Below, piece by piece: positions 10,546 through 22,914 of a stretch of 64,000 bases of DNA. The first letter of the stretch is position 1. Each line of letters opens with the position of its first letter. Source of the DNA: Silurus meridionalis (taxonomy: Eukaryota > Chordata > Actinopteri > Siluriformes > Siluridae). The notes below the pieces were generated by a model. It worked only from the letters and a program-made list of their open reading frames with translations. It made no database searches and was not told the origin of the DNA. The translations under genes and the position numbers were made by a program. The stretch spans positions 3,950,112-4,014,111 of the forward strand of contig NC_060906.1 of NCBI RefSeq assembly GCF_014805685.1. Reading direction: 5' to 3'.

Positions 10546-13500
10546 TGGACGTTCAGCTGTCTCTGTTCCAAATCTCTTGTATCTCCTCTTTTTATCGTTT
10601 AAGGCACAAACTGCACACTGCAGTACAGCACTCATTAATGACACTAAACACAGGTGTATGTGATCCTCACCACTCAATTCCTCTTCCTCCACCCTCCAGT
10701 CACACACTAGTGCTCAAACACTTCCCACCTCCACAAGTGTGCACTAAAATCTCAGCTATTTTCAAAGTTGAGAAAAAAATACCAAGTTTTGTTGATTGTA
10801 AGTTAAATTGTGTTTTTATAAAAAGAAAATGTAGTTAAACAGTAAAGAGTCTGTGAAATAAAATGGTGTCTCAATGTCTTTTCTATAATAGTCAGGAAGT
10901 GGAAACAATACAGAGGAGCAGCTTTGAACAAAGGGACATGTGAGGGACACGACAAATACAAGACAGAGAGGAGACAAAACAAATAAAAATGAAACAAACA
11001 CACACACAAGAGACACGTGACAAAAACAAACACACACATTTACATAAACACAAATGTCAAAAAAAAAAAAAAAAAGCAGGCAGCCTTAACCCGAGATGTT
11101 GTGATCTTAGATGTGATATTTTGCTGTAGTGTTTGTGTTCAGATTTTAGCAACAATGAAATTCTGTCTTAAAGCCGTTGCTATAATTTTCTACAGTGAAC
11201 TACAGAGAGAGAAAACAGAATTGATTCAGAATTAAAATCAGCATTTTCCTCAACCTAAACTCCCACTTCCCAAAACCATGTGAAAATGTGGAAATCTTCA
11301 TCAGGAGATGATGTGAGACGAGAGATCAGAATTCCAGGTTTCATTTCCTGAAAGGTTCGGTGCAGTGTTCTAAGTGATGTAACACATCTAGATGTAAAGA
11401 TCAGGAACTGAAAGCTGGAATTCTGATCTATTGTTTCATTTTCATCTTTTACTCTCAAATCCAAATGTCTTCAGTGTCGAGCAAAAACCCAAAGAACTGG
11501 ACTTCCTGTTCCAGTACTTTTGGAGGTTTGTGTAAGAAGAATAGAAAAGTAGGAAAAAGTGTGAACTGAAAACAGGAGCACATTTAATTCTCCAGGTGCA
11601 CAATGTTGGAGTTGTATTCAGCTTTGTGTTCTCCAAGTGTTCCTGCTATCACTACAATTATTGTAGTACAATTTGTGTTCAGGTTCAGACTCCAGTATTA
11701 AAGTGAGGAACGTTGAGATCTTTAACACTTGTTTTTGTTCCCAGTGTTTTACAGAAGGCAGGAGACAGAAGAGAGAAGAACATCATCACAGCTACAGGGT
11801 ACGATCAAAACCAACACCATGACTGTGACACTGACACACTGCTATTCTAAAGCTCTCTGCTGTTAGTAACTACAGAGTGATTAGATGATAGAAAACCTCC
11901 AGTAGAATAAAGTAAATCCACAGTGAGAACATCATAAAGATCTATCTAGCAGGAAAAATGTGAACTTCTACTCTAATCATTGGAGCCCATGTCTCACCAT
12001 GTCTTCCTACTTCACCCTGTCACAGACACGACCCAGAATCCACTGCTGCAGATGAATTCCAGAAGAAGTTCAAGATCAATCTGATGAAGACATTTCAGTG
12101 TTTGAATGGATTGATGCTAAAGCAGGAAAACCGAACACTCCTGAATGAGATCTACACAGAGCTCTACATCACAGAGGGAGACAGTGGAGACATCAATAAA
12201 GAACATGAAGTAAAACAGATCGAGGCAGCATCCAGGAGGAACCCAACTGAGGACACACCAATTAAATGCAGTGACATCTTTAAACCCCTACCTGAACAAG
12301 ACAAAGCCATCAAGAACGTTCCGACAAAACCCTTATATGAACAAGATGAAGAACCCATCATGAACGTTCTGAAAAAAGCCTTATCTGAACAAGATGAAAA
12401 ACCCATCAGGAACGTTCTGACTAAGGGAGTAGCTGGAATTGGAAAAACAGTCTCTGTGCAGAAGTTTGTTCTGGACTGGGCTGAAGGGAAAACAAATCAG
12501 GACGTCCACCTCATATTCCCACTTCTTTTCAGAGAGCTGAATTTGATGAAGGAGCAGAAACTGAGTCTGATGGAGCTCCTTCATGTGTTTTTTAAAGAGA
12601 TGAAAGAATTGGACATTTCCAGGTTGGAGAAGGTTTTGTTCATTTTTGATGGTTTGGATGAGTGTCGTTTTCCTCTGGATTTCCAGAAGACAGTGAGAGT
12701 GTGTGATGTAACTGAATCAGCACCAGTGCATGTGCTGCTGATAAACCTGATCAGAGGAAACCTACTTCCCTCTGCTCTCATCTGGATCACCTCCAGACCA
12801 GCAGCAGCTGATCAAATCCCCTCTGAGTGTGTCCATCGAGTCACAGAGGTACGAGGGTTCAATGACCCTCAGAAGGAGGAGTACTTCAGGAAGAGGATCA
12901 GTGATCAGAACCTGGCCAATAAGATCATCACACACCTGAAGTCATTAAGAAGCCTCTACATCATGTGCCACATCCCAGTGTTCTGCTGGATGTCAGCTGC
13001 TGTCCTAGAGAGAATGTTGGGTGAAGCAGAGAGTGGAGAGATCCCCAAGACTCTGACTCAAATGTACACACACTTCCTCATCATTCAGACCAACATCATA
13101 AGAGAGAAGTACCTACAGAAGCAGGAGAGTGATGAAGAAATGCTTCTCAAACTGGGGAAACTGGCTTTCCAGCAGCTGGAGAAACAAAACCTGATCTTCT
13201 ATGAAGAAAACCTGAGAGAGTGTGACATTGATGTGACAGAAGCAGCAGTGTATTCAGGTGTGTGTACGCAGATCTTCAGCGAGACGTTTGGGCTTCACCA
13301 GAGGAAAGTGTACTGCTTTGTTCATCTGAGCATTCAGGAACATCTCGCAGCTCTGTATGTGCACCTGACCTTCATGAAGGAGCAGAGAAATGTTCTTAAA
13401 CAGAATCAGAATGATTATCATAGTGATTATGATGATGATAGTGATTATGATAATGATGGGGATTATGGTGACAATATTATGGACTGTAGGACACTTTCAG

Positions 13501-16500
13501 ATGTTCACAGGAGTGCTGTAGATCAGGCTTTAAAAAGTCAGACTGGACATCTGGATCTTTTCCTCCGCTTTCTTCTGGGTCTCTCACTCGAGTCCAATCA
13601 GAAACTTCTACATTCCTTAGTAACACAGACAGGAAGTAGCTTCCAGAACAGAGAGAAAACGGTTCAGTACATCAAGAAGAAGATCAGTGAAGATCTTTCT
13701 ACAGAGAAATCCATCAATCTGTTCCACTGTCTGAATGAACTGGGTGATGATTCTCTAGTGGAGGAAATCCAGCAGTATCTGAAATCTGGAGCACAAAGTG
13801 AACTTTCTCCTTCACAGTGGTCTGCTCTGGTGTTTGTGTTACTGACATCAGCACAGGATCTGGAGGAATTTGACCTGAATAAATACATCACTCCAGATAT
13901 GATCAGAGATGAGATTCTTGTGAGATTGATGCCTGTGATTGCAGCATCCAGAAAAGCAATGTAAGTGAAGCTGAATGAAATTGTTCTACTGTTACAGTGT
14001 TGAGAACAAATCAAAGGTCTGAGCTGTTTAGATGAATCAAACTCTGCAGGACTCTTTAGACTTTTTCCTTTCTCCTCTTAGAAACCTTTTAGATCAGACT
14101 CTCTTTCTTTCCCATTTGGATTCCCGGATCTCATCCTCCATGTATATACAACGTGTGTGTGATGATGTTCCTCAGCTGAAACTCTCGCCAAGCCAAATCT
14201 GAACATCTCCGACTGTCAGTTCTTATTATTTCACCATTTAATCATTGTGTTCAACTGATGTGTGTGATGTTGAAAGTGAGACGCTGCAGTGAAGCTTTAA
14301 GAACTTGTTTGATCTTCTGCATTTCTGTTCATTATCTTTTATTTCCTTCAGTATCAGATGCAGTGAAATTACAAAGAGAAGTGGAAAAGCTCTGACCTCA
14401 GTGCTCAACTCAGAAACCTCCAGTCTGAGAGAACTGCATCTGACTGTCAATACACTGGATCTGTCTGAGAATATTCTAGAAGACTCAGGAGTGAAGCGTC
14501 TCTCTGCTCTACTGGAGAATCCTGAGTGTAAAGTGAAAGGTCTGAGGTAAGATCATCTCTCTGAGAGACACAAGAACTCACTAAAAGCTGCAGTGAATTG
14601 TTGTATACAGTGTTGTTTTTCAGGTGAAATTTGCTGTAGCAGTACAACATCCAGAACAAATCTATCAGTAATGAAACTTCTCACTTCCACTAATCATTAA
14701 TGCACTGAGAATTAGATCCATGTGTGAATAAAACTCCAGTTAAACAGAGAGAAAGAACCTGATTCATGACTTTGAACAGAAAGCAGCAAAACCTTTACAC
14801 CTCTTGTACACATAATGACAGGAATCTCAATCACAGCAATAATCATTGGTCAGGATTAATATTATCTTGTGATTGGACAAGAGAAGGAGACAGCCAACCA
14901 TAACACACACATCATCTTCAAATCATCATAATTTTTTTTTTAACCTGTTTCTAGACATCTTACCATATTATTCTTCATTGTCAGAGATTCCCCTCTGCTC
15001 CGTTTGCAGAATGATGAAGTGTGTGTCAGCTTGCATTGCTCTGGACTTCCCAGTTCCATTCTCTGTTTCTCAGAGCGACGTGTGTTTGTGCTGCTGCTCT
15101 CATTCATCTCATCTTCTTTTACAACTTCTTTATTGAACTGCAAATGTTTAAGATCTTCTAAGAGTAAAAAATCCCACATTTACTTCTGTTTTTTTCTCCA
15201 CATTCATTTGGTCATTATTGCTGCTCTACTTCTAATCCCCTGCTGTGAAAATGAGCTGAAATACTACTTACACTGCCACCTACTGGTCATTTACTGCAGT
15301 TTTCTTGTGTCAGCAGTCTGAGATGAATGAAAGTGCAGTACAAATATTTATCTCGATTAAGTCATGTTTAAATTCATTTATTTTCATTGATAAATTATAT
15401 ATTTTTTATTTACTTTGTAAGTCCTGGAGAAATCTGCTGCAACTTATTTTACAGAAATGAAATCTGTCCATTTAGTAGTCGGGCAACTGGCACTACATGA
15501 CTGTCTAGACGAGGACTTCCATCAGTGTCTGTGACTGGTTCTCACACCAACACTGCAGGAACGAGGGAGAACACAAAAGATGTGTAATGTGTAGAAACTG
15601 AGAGTGAAGTGTGTGTCATTGTGTATCTGCAGGTTGTATAATTGTGGAGTATCAGATGAAGGCTGTGCTGCTCTCGCTTCAGCTCTGAGATCAAACCCCT
15701 CACACCTGAGAGAACTGAGTCTGTCTGTGAATAAAGTAGGAGACTCAGGAGTGAAGTTTCTCTCTGCTGTACTGGAGAATCCTCACTGTAAACTGAAGAT
15801 ACTGGGGTAAGATCATCTCTCTGAGAGTCACATGACCTGCTCCTCAGTAACACACATTCTCTAATAGTGAGACTGAATGTGGGGAAATCTCGAATATACT
15901 GATAGTTTTGTGGTATAATCTAGCGCCCCCCCCCTTAAGAGTGTTCGTTCTGGGAATTGTCCGTTTGAAAAATCTTTATTGAATCAGTTAGCACATTTGT
16001 ATATTCACAATCAGGTAATTAATGCCCAGTGGGTGGCAGTAGCCAGGTCAAGAATCCCCAAAAGTGTAAGAGAAGAAGAGTGAATAACGCGAGAGTGATG
16101 TGTTGTGTGAAAAACGTGTTGGGGAATGGTATTCGTGTCTTGAGATGTGCTGTGGAGAGGTCTGTCTCGATTTACAAATATGTTGGCTGAATAAAGAAAG
16201 AACCCAAATCAACCACACGCTTGTTGTCTTCTTCGAGTGTGCTACAAATTTCTGGCGACGAGGATGGGATGGAGATGCCGTTTTAATTCACGATGACCAT
16301 GAGCATGAACATTGAGCAACTACAAGACCGGCTGAGCGAGGCCTTGCTCCGGCTGCGGCTTGATCAATTGCAAGAGGTGTGTGTGTATGCTAAATTGTCA
16401 GTAGATGGACAGAGTAAACGGCACTCGCTGATCAGATTAATAAGTGGGTCAGTAGAGAATGTTATCGAGACAGAAGATGACGATGATGTAGCCTGCCAAC

Positions 16501-19500
16501 ACGTGAAAGATTTGTTAGAGTTTGCCAGAGGGATGATGCAACACAGCGATGGCGCGGACCAAGATGGCGCCGGCGATACAGACAGGAGTTTATCGGATCT
16601 CGCATGTTTAAAGAAACAGTATGCCGAACTGCATCGTAATTTCGAGATGTCTACCAGTATGCTGAGGAATGAAATCCAGCGCGTGAGTCTGAATGTTCCT
16701 GATGTTTCAAGCTCCCCTGTTTCAGAAGTCACCATTAGACGGGATTTCAAGATTAATGGCCAAATAGGGGAACGGGGACAGAAAGATAAACTGTCATACA
16801 ACAATTTGGTACACCAGATTGAGGCTGGAATAAATAAAGGACACAGAGAGTCTGAAATTATTGATGCAGTGATCAGAGCAATCAGTCCAGGTATGAGCCT
16901 GCGTGATATGCTGGAAATTAAAACCGACTTAACCCTTTCCAAACTGCGTACTATCCTAAAAGGCCATTATAAGGAGGAAAGCCCAACCGACTTGTATCAT
17001 AGATTAATAAACATCACTCAGGAGAGCCATGAGTCACCACAAAATTTCCTCTTTCGAGCTATTGAATTAAAAGAAAGACTTTTAGCTGCTGCTCGAGAAC
17101 CGGAGGGAGAAGAATTATACAGCCCTGCCCTCATACAGAAAAGATTCGTACTTGCGCTGGGGCCAGGTTTGTCAAATGATCACATAAAATATCATCTTAA
17201 GGCCTGCCTTGACGATCCTTCAGTCACAGATGAAGTTCTTATCACAAAGATGAACGAAGCAGCAAGCCTAGAGTCAGAAAGGCAGCAAAAATTTAAAAAG
17301 ACTGCCCATGTAAAAGAGACTAAAGTCATGGAGATCCAGGCAGAACCACATCAGAACCAAGAAAGGATGGCTCATGTACTCTCAGGTAAAGAACAGTCCA
17401 CACACACACAAGTGAAAGTGTTAAGAACACCACAAGTCACAGAGAAGAAAGACTCTGAGCTCTATGAGGTCGTCCAGCAGCTGAAAGAGGAGATCAGAGA
17501 AATGCGGAAGGTGATGGCTACCTACCGTTCTATTCAGCCACGAGAAAGGAAGCGAGGATGTCGTGGATGTCAGGAACAAGGTAGAGGTGACCAATGTGAC
17601 CATTGTTTTAAATGTGGACAAAGTGGACATCTTTCCAGAGGTGCAGGGGACCGTTACAGGAAGGAAAGAAAGGGACAATTAAAAGACTGTATGGCAGTAA
17701 CAGCTCACACTACGTCATCGCAGTTGCAGAAACATCAAAGTATGCTCCTGTGTGACAGCATTAAGCAACTGGAGGACAGAGAAACAGCAAAGCGGAAGGA
17801 GAGCAACCTAAAGCTGCTTCAATCAGTAAATGCCAATCAGCTATCCACCAAACACAATGCGAAGTTGCTGAATTTGATCGGAGAGAAGTGTGTGGTAAAT
17901 TGTTTTCTTAATGGAGTGCCAACACAAGCACTATGGGATACAGGGTCACAAGTGTGTCTCATGAATGAGAAGTGGAGAAAAGAACACATCCCACACACCA
18001 TGCCACGTAGCCTTGAAGAGATCCTAGGTCCAGGAAGTCTCACCGGTCGGGCAGTAAATCAAACAGTCATTCCGTTTGAAACCTGGGTGGAAGTGACGTT
18101 CACACTGGGAACAGACAAAGCCACACCGCTGGAATTGGAGGTACCTGTCTTGGTTTCTAATGAGGATGGGGTGGCAGATGAACCAATTATCGGTTATAAT
18201 GTCATTGAGTATCTTCTGAACAACGGTGTTGAACAGCCTAATGGAGTAACAACCACAGCCATGAGTACTGCCCTGTCATGCGACTGCAAGAAAGCAGAGG
18301 TTCTACTGAACTTAGTGAGAAGCAATAATGAGGAGTACAGCGATGGAGTGGCGAGAGCAGGGAAGTCACTAACAAAGATTCCAGCCAAACAGGCTACAGC
18401 TGTAAAATGTTGCATCAAAACCGGTCCTATATTGGCTGACCAGAATGCCTTGTTTGTACCAGATGAGTGCACACGGTGGCCAGACGGACTAAGGGTAGAA
18501 GAAAATATTGTTCGCCTCCAGAAAGGAACATGCTTGCGCATTTGCATTCTTGTGTATAACGATACTGTCCATGACATCGACCTGCCTCCACGCGCAATTC
18601 TGGGCTATATACAGCGAGTAAAAGACATCTACCCAGCCGAGGTGAAATTAGTGACAGCCCAGCGGGAGAATGCATGTAACACCACCACATTCACCACACA
18701 AGACCCGCTCCTCAAAGACAGTAAACAAGCTCATCAATGTTTAGAAAATGCTGAGGAGGTGGTAACAACCCAGCCGAAAGACCTATGGAACCCTCCTGTT
18801 CGCATTGAACATTTAACACCTGAACAGCAACGGAGAGTAAAACAGCTTTTGAAAGAGGAGAGTAATGCTTTTGCCCGTGATGATGGCGATGTTGGATGTA
18901 TTCCGTCCCTTCAGCTAAAAATCCGCCTCCATGACATCACACCTGTAAAGCACACCTACATGTCGGTTCCGAAGCCACTACATAAAGAGGTTAAAGAATA
19001 TTTGGAGGATTTGTTGAATAAGGGATGGATCACTAGCTCAAGTCACCGTATTCTTCACCGGTAGTATGTGTGCGTAAGAAGGATGGAGCAGCTCCGCCTC
19101 TGCTGTGACTACGGGAGTTAAATAAGAAATCCATTCCAGACAGACACCCAATACCGAGAATACAAGACATGCTTGACAGCTTGGTGGGCAGCACCTGGTT
19201 TTCAGTTCTCGATCAAGGTAAAGCTTATCACCAGGGGTTTGTAGAGGAATCCAGCCGACCTCTTACTGCGTTGATAACACCATGGGGATTATATGACTGG
19301 GTGAGAGTTCCGTTTGGATAGTCCAACGCACCGGCTGAATTCCAAAGGAGCATGGAGGAGTGCCTGAGAGAACTGCGGGATGAGGTATGTCAGCCTTACC
19401 TAGATGATAATTTAGTCCATTCGAAAACATTTGATGATCATCTCCAGGATCTAAGAAAGGTATTGCAGTGTTACCAGAAGCATGGTGTTAAGCTCACGCC

Positions 19501-22500
19501 TAGAAAATGCGAAGTGTTCCAGAATCGGGTGCGATTTCTAGGGAGGTTAGTGACTAAAGATGGGTACACAATGGACCCTGCTGACATTGCTCCGGTTCAA
19601 GCCCTAAAAGAGAGGACCCCTAAAACAGTTGGAGAAGTAAGGAAGTTACTAGGATTTCTTTCCTACTACCGGTCATACATCGAGAACTTCTCCCGCAAGG
19701 CTGCGGCTCTTTATATGCTGCTCACTGATACGACGACACCAAAAACAAAAGTACGGCTGAAGCAGAAGGGCCAGGGAAAACGTCTCCAAGGACAGCTTGC
19801 ATCATCACATTTTGTCACATGGACTGAAGAACATCAAAAGGTCCTCTGCGAATTAGTGGACTGCTTGTCCAACCCACCTGTGTTGGGCTATCCAGATCTG
19901 AATGAACCATTTGTGCTACACTGTGACGCTTCCCAGGAAGGCCTCGGTGCAGTGTTATATCAAAGGCAAGGAGGCAAGTTAGTGGTAATAGCTTATGGAT
20001 CAAGAACCCTAACTGCTTCTGAGAAAAATTACCACCTGCATTCAGGAAAGTTAGAGTTCTTGGCCATGAAGTGGGCGATCTGTGAGCGGTTTAGAGATTA
20101 TTTGTACTATGCACCATCCTTTATTGTGTACACAGACAATAACCCTCTCGCATATGTGTTGACAACAGCCAAGCTCAATGCAACCACATACAGATGGGTA
20201 GCCGAACTTGCCGATTTTCGATTCGCCATTAAATACCGTCCAGGAAAGTCGAATGGGGATGCCGATGGTCTCTCGCGCATGCCACTGTCAATGGAACAAT
20301 ACATGGGAACCCGCTCAGAGGAGGTACAACCTGAAATTATGGTCAGTATATCTGTCAGTGATGGTACAAAAACAGGAGAGAGGCTCGTGGTTGTGTCCAC
20401 TCACCATTACATCAGCACTGGCAGTAAGACAAGAGGAGGATTTGCTCCAATCAGTTGCAGAGATCCCTAAGGAAGTCCTGAGAAAAGCTCAGGAAGACGA
20501 TCCTGAAATAAAAGAAATTTTGATGTGTCTTAAGTCAAAATCCCGACACATAAGCAGGAGCCATGGCAAAGAAGCTCAGGGACTGTCAAGGGAAATAAGC
20601 AGATTGCACTTGGATGCCCATGGTCTTTTGTTCCGGAAAACAGCAACCCGTCATCAGCTGTTCCTGCCAAAAAAATATCATGCGCTTGTTTACAAGGAAC
20701 TACATGAAGACATGGGCCATCTCGGAGCTGAACAAGTGATGAACTTGATCAGGGATAGATTTTATTGGCCTCGCATGCAAAAGGAAGTAGAACACCACAT
20801 CACACGTGTTTGCAGTTATCTGAGAAACAGGCGTCCGAACAAGGTAACCCGAGCTCCTCTGACGAATATTACTACAACATATCCATTTCAGCTGGTCTCC
20901 ATTGATTTTTTACATCTAGTGGACCACTTTACATGGTTCGCTCAAGCGTATGCATGTAGAAACAAGAGTGCTAAGACAGCGGCAGAGAAGGTGTTCGGTG
21001 ACTTTGTTTTGAAGTTTGGTTTCCCAACAAAACTGCACCACGACCAAGGAAGGGAATTCAACAACAAGCTGTTTGCCAAATTGCAAGAGTACAGTGGTAC
21101 ATTTTGGGAAAAGCAAATTTATGTGGTCACCCAGAGGAAGTATCCGGATAGTCCAGTATATGAAGTCCGACCGGAAAATGGGAAAGGAAAAACAAGAATA
21201 CTTCACAGAAACCTGTTGTTACCGTGTGACTACTTACCTGTAGAAACAGAACATCGACCCGGAGAATCAGGTGAAGATAAGAAGAAAACCATGCCGAGAA
21301 AACCCTCAAAACGGGAAAATCAGATGATGATGATAATGATGATGTTTGGGAAAGTCTGGTCAGAATGCCATTTGGCAGAGAGAGTCGAGATTACAGCCGC
21401 TGTCAACAGTCAGAACCACTAGAATCGCATCCAGAGGATACAGCAATGCTGAACAGTGCAGAGTCAGAGGGAGAAGATGAGGTCTCATCAGCAAGAGAAG
21501 AGGTTGTAGAAACCGATGAAGCTGAAAAGATTGACGCAGAGATTCCTTCGCAACAAGTCTGCAAAAGAGTATATCCTTTGAGAAACAGGAAAGCAAAAAA
21601 AATGTTTAGTTACAACACCCTAGGTCAGCCTAGTATTGTGGATGTTTAAAAATGCAGAGTTACGGTATTAGTTACGGTGTTAATTGCACTTTAGTTCGAC
21701 AAAGTTAATCAGTTAAGTTAAAAGAAAAAAATTGCTTAATTTATTTTTTGTGTTTTATCAATGTTCAGTTAATAAGTACATTCCAGAATATAACACAGAT
21801 AATGTAGATTGTCTCCATGGGGTAAGGTTAATTTCCTTCAGTTAAAGTACAGATTCCTGTTAATGAACAGTGATGGTGGCAGAAGATCATGGTGCACAAT
21901 GATGTCTGCTGCAAACACACGACATAGAAAAGGAGATAAATGGCGTGTGTCGTGTGCAAAAGTACAGCACAAGTACTCGAAATGTTGTATCACTGACTTC
22001 TAACCAAGGAACAATTTCATTGGTGGAACCAAAAGTGTATTCTGAGAATGTCGGGACTACATTCTATTTTGTAGGGGAGAATGTGGGGAAATCTCGAATA
22101 TACTGATAGTTTTGTGGTATAATCTAGCGCCCCCCCTTAAGAGTGTTCGTTCTGGGAATTGTCCGTTTGAAAAATCTTTATTGAATCAGTTAGCACACAT
22201 TTGTATATTCACAATCAGGTAATTAATGCCCAGCGGGTGGCAGTAGCCAGGTCAAGAATCCCCAAAAGTGTAAGAGAAAAAGAGTGAATAACGCGAGAGT
22301 GATGTGTTGTGTGAAAAACGTGTTGGGGAATGGTATTCGTGTCTTGAGATGTGCTGTGGAGAGGTCTGTCTCGATTTACAAATATTCAATTCAATTCATT
22401 TTTATTTGTATAGCGCTTTTAACAATGAACATTGTCTCAAAGCAGCTTTACACAGATAATGTGGTGATTAAATGTAAATATGTTCTTTGTAAGTATGTTT

Positions 22501-22881
22501 GTCCCTGATGAGCAACTGTGGCAAGAAAAAACTCCCCAAGATGGCATAAGGAAGAAACCTTGAGAGGAACCAGACTCAAGAGGGAACCCATCCTCATCTG
22601 GGTTGCACCAAATGTCCATTTGAAGCATATATACAAAGTTGCGGGGTACAGTGATGATGATCAGAAGCAAACTGCACTCCCGAGTCAGTGCAGCAGACCG
22701 CCGACACCAACTACAGTCCAATCCATCCTCAAAGCACCCATTCTACTCCGGGATTATATGGAACCACCCAAGGTGTTGATGAGAGACCGTCCCGAGCTGC
22801 ACAGAAGTGTGAAGATCCATGGAGGAGAGGGGCAGGAACAGTGGTCACTGGAGCCTCAGGAGCATGTTTAACTCGACCGAA

Positions 22882-22914
<33 letters not shown>

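Noticed and set aside
14070..14215. A further degenerate LRR exon between the NACHT and first LRR exons
   Set aside because: Some phrases resemble LRR exon sequence, but no splice pair or open frame supports an exon, and the phase joins 13960 directly to 14352.
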